DNA of 64,000 nucleotides. It comes from Venatoribacter pacificus. GTDB lineage: Bacteria; Pseudomonadota; Gammaproteobacteria; Pseudomonadales; Oceanobacteraceae. Where the stretch lies: assembly GCF_025318105.1 (NCBI RefSeq), contig NZ_JAOANI010000019.1, forward strand, positions 434,001 to 498,000, in the 5' to 3' direction. The stretch's first letter is position 1, and each line of letters opens with the position of its first letter. Below the pieces are notes generated by a model. It was not told where the DNA came from and ran no database searches. It worked only from the letters and a program-made list of their open reading frames with translations. The translations under genes and the position numbers were made by a program. This document shows, piece after piece, positions 9,011-18,130 of the stretch.

Positions 9011-9565
9011 TCAGGATTCCGCGCGGTAGCGCTTGATATGAATATCCTGCTGCTTCAGCTCTTTGCGCAGCTGCTTTTGCAGGGTTTCAATCTGGCTGCG
9101 CTGCAACTCCGGCCCGACGTAAACGCGGGTCAGTTTATCGGTTGTAAATTCCTGGGTATACGCCTTGTAGCCTTTGGCGCGTAGCTGATCGCGCAAGGCA
9201 AAAGCGTTTTTTTGTTCCGAGAAGGCACCGAGCTGCAGCGTCCAGGCATAAGGCAGCTGATTGCTGTCGAGCTCTGTACGGTCGCTTTGCCCACGCGGTG
9301 GTGCCGGGTCGTTCTGTTCAACCACGTCCATTTCCGGCAGCGCAATCTGTGCGGCGGCCTCACCGGAGGCCAGCTGCTCTAACTCAATACGCACTTTGCG
9401 TTCATCTTCGATGCGCGACCATTCCGGCATATCAGGCATGGGCGGAATATCACTTTGTAACGCCAACTGACTGCGCGAGCCATCTAGCACAATCGGCAAA
9501 GCAATGGCAACGGCCACGACCGTAACAAAAGCACCAAGGATGCGTTTTTTCAGATGCTGTTCCAT
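9011..9565 (-). CDS. dedD: SPOR-domain protein DedD
   Basis: 184 residues. A short cytoplasmic N-terminus is followed by one membrane helix (about 9-27, ILGAFVTVVAVAIALPIVL), a low-complexity periplasmic linker, and a C-terminal SPOR domain starting near YAWTLQLGAFSEQKNAFAL. SPOR domains bind denuded peptidoglycan glycans at the division septum, and DedD assists septal peptidoglycan synthesis in E. coli. The folC-dedD-cvpA order supports the name. Confidence 0.92.
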   Translation of the reverse strand: MEQHLKKRILGAFVTVVAVAIALPIVLDGSRSQLALQSDIPPMPDMPEWSRIEDERKVRIELEQLASGEAAAQIALPEMDVVEQNDPAPPRGQSDRTELDSNQLPYAWTLQLGAFSEQKNAFALRDQLRAKGYKAYTQEFTTDKLTRVYVGPELQRSQIETLQKQLRKELKQQDIHIKRYRAES

Positions 9566-9600
9566 TTATCCTTCCATTAACCGCAGTGTTGCCCGGCCCG

Positions 9601-10884
9601 TTATCCTGTCTGTTGATTGCGCCATTGCGGCCCCTGCTGTTGCATCCATTCCAGCGCCGCTTCCACGGTATAGAAAGATCCGCACACCAGCCAATGACCA
9701 CGATCCGGCAATGCATTCAGTGCTGCCGCCACCGAATCGAAGCAATAAACGGCTTTTCCGGTTAAAACCTCAGCCCGCTCCAGCAGTTGCTCACCACGCA
9801 GAGCACGAGGCCCTTCCAGACCGGCCAAAAACCAGTGATCCGTTACCGGCAAAGCCTGAACCACCTCATTGACCGGTTTATCGCTCAACATGCCGAGGAT
9901 AATGCCATCAACGTCTGCCAGCTGCGAGCCGACATAAGCCGCCGCCTGTTCGTTATGCGCCACATCCAGTGTCAGTTGCAGAGCCTGATCACCCGACCCG
10001 CGCACATAACGCTGCAATCGTCCGGCAACCTGCAACTCGCTGATAACCTGCGCCACCACCGCCTGAGCTGGCAAACGACCGAGCAAGGCCAGCGTCTGCA
10101 CCGCAGTCGCCACGTTGTGATAAGGAATATTCGCGGCCGGCAATAGCCAGGATTGTTGCTCATCATTCAGCACAAAACGCAGCGCCAGACCCTGTGGTGT
10201 TGGCTCTATAAAAAAGTCTTGGTCGCGACAGAGCCACTGCGCGCCAATATTTTCAGCCGTGGCTCTGGCCGTTAATGGCGGATTAGGCTGACCGCATACC
10301 AACGCCTTACCAGCACGGGCAATACTGACTTTTTCATACGCAATCTGTTCAACCGTATCACCCAGCCAGGCCTGATGATCAAGGCCGATACTGGTCACCA
10401 CGGAAATATCCGGATCAACCATATTGACCGCATCCAGACGCCCGCCCAGACCAATTTCCAGCACACAGGCATCAACCTGTTGCTGCTGAAACCAGTTCAG
10501 CGCGGCCAGCGTACCAAACTCAAAATAGGTCAGACTGGTATCACCACGCTCTGCCTCGACCGCGCGGAAGCTGGCGCACAGATCGTCATCCGACACTTCT
10601 GCGCCATTGAGCATCACGCGCTCGTTGTAACGACGGATATGCGGCGACGAATAAACCCCGACATTCAGCCCCTGCTCGCGCAGCAAAGCGGCCAGCAATG
10701 CCGAGGTTGTGCCCTTACCATTGGTGCCGCCAACCAGAATCACCAGCGGCGCCGGGCGCAGACAGCCAAGCCGCTCACCCACGGCCTGTACCCGCGCAAG
10801 ACCCAGATCGATCTCGCTTGGGTGCATGGATTCCAGTCGCTGCAACCACTGCTCAAGGCCGGCGGTCTGAACATCAAAGCTCAT
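9601..10884 (-). CDS. folC: Bifunctional dihydrofolate/folylpolyglutamate synthase
   Basis: 427 residues from the ATG at 10884 (MSFDVQ). Longer in-frame starts would run into trpA coding sequence and add a non-conserved Arg-rich leader. The ATP-binding loop GGTNGKGTT is at about 52-60, followed by SPHIRRYNERV and the second Mur-ligase-like domain. It adds glutamate to dihydropteroate and to tetrahydrofolates. It starts 4 bp after the trpA stop. In Pseudomonas-type gene order accD normally precedes folC; here trpA abuts folC directly. Confidence 0.95.
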   Translation of the reverse strand: MSFDVQTAGLEQWLQRLESMHPSEIDLGLARVQAVGERLGCLRPAPLVILVGGTNGKGTTSALLAALLREQGLNVGVYSSPHIRRYNERVMLNGAEVSDDDLCASFRAVEAERGDTSLTYFEFGTLAALNWFQQQQVDACVLEIGLGGRLDAVNMVDPDISVVTSIGLDHQAWLGDTVEQIAYEKVSIARAGKALVCGQPNPPLTARATAENIGAQWLCRDQDFFIEPTPQGLALRFVLNDEQQSWLLPAANIPYHNVATAVQTLALLGRLPAQAVVAQVISELQVAGRLQRYVRGSGDQALQLTLDVAHNEQAAAYVGSQLADVDGIILGMLSDKPVNEVVQALPVTDHWFLAGLEGPRALRGEQLLERAEVLTGKAVYCFDSVAAALNALPDRGHWLVCGSFYTVEAALEWMQQQGPQWRNQQTG

Positions 10885-10888
10885 ACGT

Positions 10889-11692
10889 TCAGGCATCCAG
10901 CGCCGTGCGCATACTGCCAACCAGAGCGGATACCGCATCCTGCGCCGCTTTGGCGTTATCAGCGTTAGCCGCAATCAGGTTAACGATGGCAGAACCGACA
11001 ATCACGCCATCACAGACCTTACTGACGGCCGCTGCGGTTTCGCCGGTATTGATACCGAAACCCACGCCAACCGGGATAGAAACATGCTTGCGGATACGTT
11101 CCAGATTGCGCGCAACGTCATCGACATCCAGCGCTTTAGAACCGGTTACACCTTTCAGCGATACGTAGTAGACATAGCCGCTGCCGGCATGGCCGATACG
11201 CTCAATACGCTCATCTTTGGTGGTCGGCGCGATCAGGTAGATCATGTCGAGATCGCGGGATTTGAAGAACCCCTCAACATCCACCGCTTCTTCCGGTGGC
11301 AGATCAACCATCAGTACACCATCAACACCGGCTTCAACCGCAGCGGCGGCAAAGGTTTCGTAGCCCATGCGCTCAACCGGATTCAGATAGCCCATCAGCA
11401 CAATGGGCGTGCTGCTGTTGGTTATACGGAATTCCGCCACCATCGCCAGCACATCGTGCAGTGAGGTGTTGTGCGCCAGCGCGCGTTCACAGGCCAGCTG
11501 AATGGTCGGGCCATCCGCCATCGGATCGGAAAACGGCACACCCAGTTCAATGATGTCGGCACCGGCATTAACCAGTGCGTGCATCATAGGTACGGTTGCG
11601 TCTTTCTGTGGGTCGCCAGCGGTAATATAGGGAATCAGCGCTTTTTTACCCTGAGCTTCCAGGCTGGCAAATGCATTTTTAATACGGGACAT
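10889..11692 (-). CDS. trpA: Tryptophan synthase alpha subunit
   Basis: 267 residues from ATG 11692, which is preceded by a good AGGAG site. An upstream in-frame extension to 11788 lacks family similarity and is rejected. The catalytic residues are E49 (IIELGVPFSDP) and D60 (MADGP). It cleaves indole-3-glycerol phosphate and channels indole to TrpB. It lies downstream of trpB but across an unusual 197-bp gap containing large dyad symmetry. Most trpBA pairs overlap or nearly touch. Confidence 0.96.
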   Translation of the reverse strand: MSRIKNAFASLEAQGKKALIPYITAGDPQKDATVPMMHALVNAGADIIELGVPFSDPMADGPTIQLACERALAHNTSLHDVLAMVAEFRITNSSTPIVLMGYLNPVERMGYETFAAAAVEAGVDGVLMVDLPPEEAVDVEGFFKSRDLDMIYLIAPTTKDERIERIGHAGSGYVYYVSLKGVTGSKALDVDDVARNLERIRKHVSIPVGVGFGINTGETAAAVSKVCDGVIVGSAIVNLIAANADNAKAAQDAVSALVGSMRTALDA

Positions 11693-11717
11693 CTCAGTCT
11701 CCTGAATTCTGCTTAAC

Positions 11718-11739
11718 CTCAGCGAACATCTCCGCTGAG
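11718..11739. repeat. Small inverted repeat upstream of trpA
   Basis: Perfect 7-bp arms CTCAGCG and CGCTGAG with an 8-bp spacer. They lie 26 bp before the trpA start and could form a hairpin near its ribosome-binding site. No T-run follows, so it is not a standard terminator. Confidence 0.55.
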
Positions 11740-11793
11740 CGATAAAATTGTTTTTCTTGGTCTTCTCGCTACTGCACCCCAGAGGCACGGAGC

Positions 11794-11903
11794 GTTATGA
11801 GCGATGAAGATACAAGGCAAGAAACAGCGAAAGAGCGGAGTGTAGATCTCCTACATGAGCATCTTGAGCTGTTTCTTAACGCCGTAGCTTCGAGCGCAAT
11901 AAC
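11794..11903. repeat. 110-bp imperfect palindrome between trpB and trpA
   Basis: The two halves form an imperfect dyad. GTTAT and ATAAC bound the element, GAAG/CTTC and TAC/GTA pair further in, then AAGAAACAGC pairs perfectly with GCTGTTTCTT, and TGTAG pairs with CTACA around a 5-bp loop. The transcript could fold into a long hairpin. It codes for nothing obvious. It resembles the dispersed intergenic palindromes (REP/MITE-like) of gammaproteobacteria, though no second copy exists in this window. Confidence 0.7.
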
Positions 11904-11911
11904 ACCGCGGC

Positions 11912-13126
11912 TTAAGCGGTGACACCATCCAGCGTGGCAATGGTATGAATATCTTTGTCACCACGACCCGACAGGTTAACGACAATCACCTGATCCGGCT
12001 TCATGGTCGCCGCCAGCTTCATCGCATAAGCGATTGCATGAGAAGACTCCAGTGCCGGCATAATACCTTCCAGCTGAGTCAGCTTATGGAAAGCATCCAG
12101 CGCTTCGTCATCGGTGGCAGCCACATACTGGGCACGACCCACGTCTTTCAACCAGCTGTGCTCAGGCCCAACGCCCGGATAATCCAGACCGGCGGAGATA
12201 GAATGCGTACCCATAATCTGGCCGTTTTCATCTTCCATCAGGTAAGTACGGTTACCGTGCAGTACGCCAGGACGACCTTTGCTTAACGGTGCGGCATGGT
12301 CATTACCATCCAGCCCGAGACCACCGGCTTCAACACCGTACATCGCCACTTCAGGGTATTTAATATAAGGGTGGAACAGCCCAATAGCGTTAGACCCCCC
12401 GCCCACACAGGCAACCAGCGCATCCGGCTGACGACCAAACTGCTCAACACTCTGACGCTGCACTTCGCGGCCGATTACACTCTGGAAATCGCGCACCAGC
12501 ATTGGGTACGGGTGCGGACCCGCAGCGGTACCGATGATGTAGAACGTGTCATCGACGTGGGTTACCCAGTGACGCATGGCTTCGTTCATGGCGTCTTTCA
12601 GGGTTTTGGTGCCGGATTCAACCGCTTCGACTTCGGCGCCTAAAAGCTTCATGCGGTAAACGTTCAGCTTCTGACGCTCAACGTCGGTCGAACCCATAAA
12701 GACTTTACATTCCAGGCCAAAACGCGCCGCAACGGTAGCGGAAGCCACACCGTGCTGACCGGCACCGGTCTCGGCAATGATTTTCTTTTTGCCCATAAAC
12801 TTGGCCAGCAACGCCTGACCAATGGTGTTATTGATCTTGTGCGCACCGGTGTGGTTCAGGTCTTCACGCTTCAGATAAATCTGTGCGCCACCACAATGGG
12901 CGGTCAGACGCTCGGCCAGATACAGCGGCGACGGACGGCCAACATAATGGGCCAGGTCTTTATCGAAAGCAGCCTGAAAATCGGCATCATCACGCAGTTT
13001 TTTATAGGTTGTTTCCAGCTCATCGAGCGCAGCGCTCAGGGTTTCAGAAACAAAGCGGCCGCCATGAATACCAAAATGGCCACGCGCATCGGGCAGGTCG
13101 AGATCAAAAGGATTGTTGGTCGACAC
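11912..13126 (-). CDS. trpB: Tryptophan synthase beta subunit
   Basis: 404 residues from a GTG at 13126, which has GAGGTG six bases upstream and gives the usual N-terminus STNNPFDLDLPDARGHFG. The ATGs at 13144 and 13138 are alternatives without a better site. The PLP lysine is in HTGAHKINNT (about K97), and the phosphate-binding loop GGGSNAIG is present. It condenses indole with serine. The start overlaps the trpF 3' end by 23 bp, showing translational coupling. A small dyad (CACCGC/GCGGTG) straddles its stop codon. Confidence 0.95.
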   Translation of the reverse strand: MSTNNPFDLDLPDARGHFGIHGGRFVSETLSAALDELETTYKKLRDDADFQAAFDKDLAHYVGRPSPLYLAERLTAHCGGAQIYLKREDLNHTGAHKINNTIGQALLAKFMGKKKIIAETGAGQHGVASATVAARFGLECKVFMGSTDVERQKLNVYRMKLLGAEVEAVESGTKTLKDAMNEAMRHWVTHVDDTFYIIGTAAGPHPYPMLVRDFQSVIGREVQRQSVEQFGRQPDALVACVGGGSNAIGLFHPYIKYPEVAMYGVEAGGLGLDGNDHAAPLSKGRPGVLHGNRTYLMEDENGQIMGTHSISAGLDYPGVGPEHSWLKDVGRAQYVAATDDEALDAFHKLTQLEGIMPALESSHAIAYAMKLAATMKPDQVIVVNLSGRGDKDIHTIATLDGVTA

Positions 13127-13751
13127 AGTACACCTCATTAACAAATGCTGTCATTTTGCCGTGATCTTTCACACCCTTGGCCGCCTCGACCCCACCACTG
13201 ACATCCACAGCAAAGGGAGCCACCTGGCGGATCGCAAGGCCAACGTTTTCGGGGGTCAGACCACCGGCAAGAATAATTGGTTTGGTTTGCTGATCAGGTA
13301 CCAGCGCCCAATCGAAGGTTTCGCCGGTACCGCCGGGAACTCCCGGCTTATAGCTGTCTAGCAGAATTGCCAGTGCGCCTGGGAAGCGCAGGCACGCCTC
13401 CACCACATCCGACGCTTGCCGGACACGGAGGGCTTTGATGTAGGGACGATTGAATTGACTGCAGAAGTCATGTTCTTCATCACCGTGGAATTGAAGTAGA
13501 TCGATTCTAACGCTATCCAGAACCTTTTGCACCTCAGCAGCATCCGGATTCACAAATAACGCGGTCACAGTAACAAAAGCCGGAACCGCTGCAACCACCG
13601 CCTGCGCCATGGCGATATCCACCGCGCGCGGGCTGGGCGCATAAAAAACCAGACCAATGGCGTCAGCTCCTGCTGCGACAGCGGCGGCGGCATCTTCGGC
13701 ACGGGTCAGACCACAGATTTTAATTCGGGTGCGGCGATAGGAGGCAGACAT
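13104..13751 (-). CDS. trpF: Phosphoribosylanthranilate isomerase
   Basis: 215 residues from ATG 13751; the upstream in-frame start at 13802 adds a non-conserved leader. KICGLTRAEDA carries the catalytic cysteine. LLQFHGDE, GETFDWAL, ILAGGLTPENV and AVDVSGGVE are the family motifs around the barrel. It isomerises phosphoribosylanthranilate in tryptophan synthesis. It follows truA and overlaps trpB, so trpF-trpB-trpA form one transcriptional group separate from trpEGDC. Confidence 0.95.
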   Translation of the reverse strand: MSASYRRTRIKICGLTRAEDAAAAVAAGADAIGLVFYAPSPRAVDIAMAQAVVAAVPAFVTVTALFVNPDAAEVQKVLDSVRIDLLQFHGDEEHDFCSQFNRPYIKALRVRQASDVVEACLRFPGALAILLDSYKPGVPGGTGETFDWALVPDQQTKPIILAGGLTPENVGLAIRQVAPFAVDVSGGVEAAKGVKDHGKMTAFVNEVYCVDQQSF

Positions 13752-13843
13752 AACGACTTCCGGACAATAAAGCCGGCATGATAGCAAGGCAGGCGCTGAC
13801 ATTCACCACGCCAGCATTGCCCAGAAAGAGGATCAGGTACGAT

Positions 13844-14674
13844 TCAGACCAGACTCAGAACCGGCTCAAGCAGAACCGGACCATAAGGTTTGCAGGGGAT
13901 ATCAAACTGCTCGGGATAATCAACACCAACAAAGTACAGACCTTCACCGGGCGCCGTTACACCGGCTTGCCTGCGGTCACGGGTGGCCAATACTTCAGCC
14001 ATCCACTCCACTGGCTTATGCCCTTCTCCGATCGGCAGCAACACACCAACGATGTTGCGCACCATGTGGTAAAGAAACGCACTGGATTCCAGCTCAAGCA
14101 TGATGACATTACCCCAGCGCTTCACCTGAATGTGATGCATGGTTTTAACCGGGGATTTAGCCTGACAGTCTTTGGCGCGGAAGGCAGAAAAGTCATGCTC
14201 ACCGATTAACGCCTGCGCCGCATCATGCATCCGCTGCGCATCCAGAGGATAGCGCCACCAGGTAAGCTGGTCATGTTGCAGCGCCTGCTTGGTCGGAGAG
14301 TTATTAATCAGGTAACGATAACGCCGCGCGCGCGCTTTGAAACGGGCATGAAACTCAGCGTCAATGGGCGACACCCACTGCAGCGCAATCCCATCCGGCA
14401 GATTGGTATTCACCCCCATCAGCCAGCTGTATTCCGTTCGTACCGCATGACTGTCGAAATGAATAACCTGCCGCGTGGCGTGCACACCGGCATCAGTGCG
14501 ACCCGCACAGGCTATTTCAACAGGATGGTTAGCAACTTTTGAAATGGCCGCTTCGAGAGCGGCCTGAATGGTAGGTTCGTTATGGTGTTTCTGCTTCTGC
14601 CAACCGTGGAAACAAGCACCGTTGTATTCCACGATGGCAGCATAACGCTGCACACCGGAGGTAAATCCAGACAT
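13844..14674 (-). CDS. truA: tRNA pseudouridine(38-40) synthase
   Basis: 276 residues. The catalytic aspartate is D61 in CAGRTDAGVHA, and the N-terminal VEYNGACFHGWQ is typical of TruA. It makes pseudouridine at positions 38-40 of the anticodon stem-loop. It starts 13 bp after the fimV stop and precedes trpF, the conserved fimV-truA-trpF arrangement. Confidence 0.96.
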   Translation of the reverse strand: MSGFTSGVQRYAAIVEYNGACFHGWQKQKHHNEPTIQAALEAAISKVANHPVEIACAGRTDAGVHATRQVIHFDSHAVRTEYSWLMGVNTNLPDGIALQWVSPIDAEFHARFKARARRYRYLINNSPTKQALQHDQLTWWRYPLDAQRMHDAAQALIGEHDFSAFRAKDCQAKSPVKTMHHIQVKRWGNVIMLELESSAFLYHMVRNIVGVLLPIGEGHKPVEWMAEVLATRDRRQAGVTAPGEGLYFVGVDYPEQFDIPCKPYGPVLLEPVLSLV

Positions 14675-14686
14675 TAAAAGACTCTA

Positions 14687-17600
14687 TCAGGCCAGATTAT
14701 CCATCAGACCGCGGGCATCCGCTTTCTGTTGATCCGAACCTTCCTGAACCACTTCCTGCAGCAATTCACGGGCACCATCAAAGTCTTCCATATCGATGTA
14801 AGCGCGAGCCAGATCCAGCTTGGTTGCACATTCATCGGTACCTGCCAGGAAGTCGAACTCATCATCCGCAGCTGCCAGCTCATCGAGATCGATATCGCTG
14901 CCAGCACTGACATCCAGATCATCCGGAATGCTTGGATCAACACGCTCATCAAGCTGTTCATTCACAACCGGCACATCATCGGTATCGAAGTCGCTCAGCG
15001 CAGAACCTTCGAGTTCAGAATGTTCAAGCTCTGAGTCCAGCTCAGCCAGATCAGACGAGAAATCCATAACATCGTCTTCAGTCTCTGCCGTTTCAGCCGT
15101 TTCAGCCGCCAGGGCTGTCAGATCATCGCCCGACTCACTGCTGTCAAACGAGAAGTCTTCATCGTCTGCGTCATCAGTCGAAGGTGATGCTGTCATGGCA
15201 TCCAACTCTTGCTCCAGTGCCTTCAGGTCATCGTCACCTTCAGCCTGAGCAAAACCGGTGTTCTCTTCCATATCGAATGACAGATCAGACAACTCACCAG
15301 TGCCTGCAGCATCACCATCGAGCAGGCTTTCCAGATCAGAAAGATCAGAATCAGCGGCCGCTACCGGCGCTTCACTTTCGAAATCCAGACCGAAATCGTC
15401 ATCTGCCGCTGCTTCCGGTGCAGACTGAAGATCAGCAACCTCTTCAGCTTCAGACAGCGAACCAAGGTCAAATTCCAGTGCGTTGTCATCCTCAGCGCTA
15501 ACAGCAGGCTGTGGTGCAGGCTCGGCAGCAACAGGTGCTTCTGGTTCAAAATCACCCAGGTCGAAATCGAGGGTATCGTTATCAGCAGCAGATTCTGCAC
15601 CGATATCAAATTCGTCATCACCGTCTGCCGCATCATTCAGATCAGCAGCCAATTCCGGCGCAGAGTCATCCAGATCAAACTCCAGCCCATCATCCAGATC
15701 CAGAGTAGGCACTTCTTCCAGACCGGATTCAGAATCACCGAGATCCAGAACCGCAGCATTGTCTTCTTCTGCCATGTCTTCAGACAGGTCTAATGCATCA
15801 CCGAAATCCAGCGCATCGGCAAAGTCATCACCCATGGATTCATCCAGCGCCGGAATATCATCATCAAGGGACAAACCCGCCGCGGCATCGGCCGCAAAGG
15901 CACCGGCAACGGCTGCAGGAGCCATAGGTGAAGATAAACGATTACGCAGCTGCTCAGCTTGCTGCGACGCGGCACGATCACCCAATTGATTCAGACCCGC
16001 TTCAGCAGCCGCAAAGGCTTCCGCTTCATCCATTTCGACATAGACTTCAAGCAATTTCAGACGCAGATCAGAGCGGCTTGGTTCTTTCTCGATGGCGTCA
16101 GACAACAGATCAACCGCCTGCTCAAACTTGCCATAAGCGATATAGATGTCGGATTCGCTGATAACATCTTCAGTTTGCGCAACAGTCTCAAACTGATCCT
16201 CATGATGATCGGCATCATCCATACCCAGATCGAGATCAACATCCGCATGCTCATCGTCAAGATCAACATCCGCGGACGACAGCTCGTCATCATCAAAGTC
16301 GAAATCGTCGAGGTTTGACGGTTCGGCGTCGGCATCGACAAACGCCAGCTCTTCATCGGTAAATTCTTCTTCCTGCTGCTTCGCAGCTTTACGCTGTTTC
16401 AGGCTACGGGCGATCAACAGACCCAACAGCACCAGAACACCAAATCCAGCCAGTGGATACTGAGGATTGCTGATCATCTCATCCAGCAGCGTTGGCTGCG
16501 GACGTTGCTGTTCTTCTTGCTGCGCCAGCATGGCGGCAATACGCTCACGACGGGCCTTTTCTTCCGCCGCTTTAGCAGCAGCATCCGCTGCAGGTTCAGT
16601 CTCTGCTACTGCATCAGCAGGCTGGGCATAATTAAAGTCTACCGACTCCTCGCCCTGCACTGCTTCGGACTCTGCAGCCTGAGTGGTTTCTGTTGCACTC
16701 TCGCTGACACCGGATTCGGCAACAGGCGTTACCGCAGCATCGTCTGCGACCGGTTCAGCGGATTGTTCTGCGCCACCGACCTGCATAGTCGCCAGCTGAT
16801 CATCCTTCAGCGAAATTAAACGCTGCAGGGTATTAATTTGCTCTTCCAGAGATTCCAGACGCTCACGCAATTCCTGATTGTCGCGACGGCTTTTATCAAC
16901 GTTTTCCAGTGCGATGGCCAGATCGTTTTCCAACTCCTGCTGACGACCATTACCGGCACCCTGATTGGCATCACCACTGGCCCCGGCAGACTCTGCGTTA
17001 TCGCTTTTGGCTGACAGCAGGCGAACTTCACCGCCATCTTTTGCTGCAGCCGCCGCCGTTGCAGTACCCGCGCGACCTGTTGCATCGATTTGTGCTGCGC
17101 CAGTGCTCACCGCACGATTCTGGCGATCAACCTCAGCAACTGCCTGGCCGAAAGACACACGTTTAATGGCATCAGCATCGGGAATACGCAACACCTGATG
17201 AGTTTTCAGGCGGTTAATATTACCGGCAATAAAAGCATTCGGATTTTCATTCTGAATAGCGACCATCATCTGCTGCGCAGTAACGCCACTGGCAGGACGG
17301 GTCTGCAGGGCAATTTCCCACAGCGTGTCATTCGGCTGCACTTTATAAGTGCCCGGTGCCGCAGGCTCGCTGTCCCAGCGATTCACAGCAACAGGCTGTG
17401 CCGGGGCGGCAATGGTGGTCGTTTCAGTTGCAGCGACAACAGCGCTCTGACCTGCAGGCGTTGTGACCAGCGGCTGAATGGACTCTTCCTGGAACGTTGG
17501 CGGATCAAGCAGCAACGTGTACTCACGCAGTACACGACCGGATGGCCAGTTCAGTTCAACCAGAAAGTTAAGAAAAGGTTCGTTAACCGGCTCACGCGAG

Positions 17601-17875
17601 GTAAGAACCACACGATCACCTTCAACTTTGAATGTGATTTTGGTCAGGAAATATAAACGGTCCACACCTGCACGTTCAAAGTCGTTGGACGAGGCAAGAG
17701 CCGGCTTAATTTCCCATTGCGATAAACCATCGGTTTCAACCAGCTCGATCTCTGCCTGCAGAGGCTGATTCAGTGCCGACTTGAGAGTCAGTTCCCCCAA
17801 ACCCAACGCCAGTAGCTGAGATGAGGCAGTCAATCCCCCGACCAGCATTAAGGTGTTCGCAAGTAGGCGCTTCAT
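14687..17875 (-). CDS. fimV: FimV/HubP polar hub protein
   Basis: 1062 residues. A signal peptide (1-23) and a conserved N-terminal beta region precede a LysM peptidoglycan-binding domain (about 176-232). A coiled coil (about 312-366) and one membrane helix (about 475-490, YPLAGFGVLVLLGLLIARS) follow. The long, highly acidic Asp/Glu/Ala/Ser cytoplasmic region ends in the conserved FimV C-terminal motif (LDLARAYIDMEDFDGARELL). FimV/HubP organises the cell pole for type IV pili and chemotaxis or flagellar proteins, which suits the chemotaxis-type genes further on. The acidic repeats create long spurious antisense frames. Confidence 0.95.
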   Translation of the reverse strand: MKRLLANTLMLVGGLTASSQLLALGLGELTLKSALNQPLQAEIELVETDGLSQWEIKPALASSNDFERAGVDRLYFLTKITFKVEGDRVVLTSREPVNEPFLNFLVELNWPSGRVLREYTLLLDPPTFQEESIQPLVTTPAGQSAVVAATETTTIAAPAQPVAVNRWDSEPAAPGTYKVQPNDTLWEIALQTRPASGVTAQQMMVAIQNENPNAFIAGNINRLKTHQVLRIPDADAIKRVSFGQAVAEVDRQNRAVSTGAAQIDATGRAGTATAAAAAKDGGEVRLLSAKSDNAESAGASGDANQGAGNGRQQELENDLAIALENVDKSRRDNQELRERLESLEEQINTLQRLISLKDDQLATMQVGGAEQSAEPVADDAAVTPVAESGVSESATETTQAAESEAVQGEESVDFNYAQPADAVAETEPAADAAAKAAEEKARRERIAAMLAQQEEQQRPQPTLLDEMISNPQYPLAGFGVLVLLGLLIARSLKQRKAAKQQEEEFTDEELAFVDADAEPSNLDDFDFDDDELSSADVDLDDEHADVDLDLGMDDADHHEDQFETVAQTEDVISESDIYIAYGKFEQAVDLLSDAIEKEPSRSDLRLKLLEVYVEMDEAEAFAAAEAGLNQLGDRAASQQAEQLRNRLSSPMAPAAVAGAFAADAAAGLSLDDDIPALDESMGDDFADALDFGDALDLSEDMAEEDNAAVLDLGDSESGLEEVPTLDLDDGLEFDLDDSAPELAADLNDAADGDDEFDIGAESAADNDTLDFDLGDFEPEAPVAAEPAPQPAVSAEDDNALEFDLGSLSEAEEVADLQSAPEAAADDDFGLDFESEAPVAAADSDLSDLESLLDGDAAGTGELSDLSFDMEENTGFAQAEGDDDLKALEQELDAMTASPSTDDADDEDFSFDSSESGDDLTALAAETAETAETEDDVMDFSSDLAELDSELEHSELEGSALSDFDTDDVPVVNEQLDERVDPSIPDDLDVSAGSDIDLDELAAADDEFDFLAGTDECATKLDLARAYIDMEDFDGARELLQEVVQEGSDQQKADARGLMDNLA

Positions 17876-17893
17876 TGGTGCTTCCTTGTTGTC

Positions 17894-17917
17894 ATACGGC
17901 GATTATTCGCCCCGTAT
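17894..17917. repeat. Dyad in the fimV leader
   Basis: ATACGG.CGA pairs with TCG.CCGTAT around TTAT with a 2-nt bulge, ending 18 bp before the fimV start and just upstream of its AAGGAAG ribosome site. It may form a leader hairpin. No function can be assigned. Confidence 0.4.
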
Positions 17918-18091
17918 AGTATCGAAAAACAATTTCGTCGAGATATTCCTGACCCAGCTTACTTATAGATTCCGTTCATAAGCGGCGTAAGTATCAAATA
18001 TAAAACGGGATTACGCAATCTTTTGGCCTCTGGCACCAAAACAAATACGATAGGAAAGAAAGAGTTAGGTCACACTTTGGAGAAAATAAAT

Positions 18092-18118
18092 GAAAAAACG
18101 GGGCCAGAGCCCCGTTTC
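18092..18118 (-). terminator. Terminator of the leu-asd genes
   Basis: Hairpin AACGGGGC/GCCCCGTT with a short loop, followed on the minus strand by TTTTTT. It lies 13 bp past the asd stop and separates asd from fimV. Confidence 0.9.
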
Positions 18119-18130
18119 TAATCGGCCAAA

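Noticed and set aside
10375..10968. Plus-strand frame of 197 codons
   Set aside because: Antisense to folC, which has all family motifs.
11693..11788. N-terminal extension of trpA
   Set aside because: Not family-like, and the internal ATG at 11692 has a strong AGGAG site. The extension overlaps the small hairpin region.
14820..15248. Plus-strand Ser-rich frame of 142 codons, and a similar one at 15483-15989
   Set aside because: Antisense to the acidic repeats of fimV; GAT/GAA-rich codons read backwards give Ser/Arg strings. No ribosome site or family similarity.
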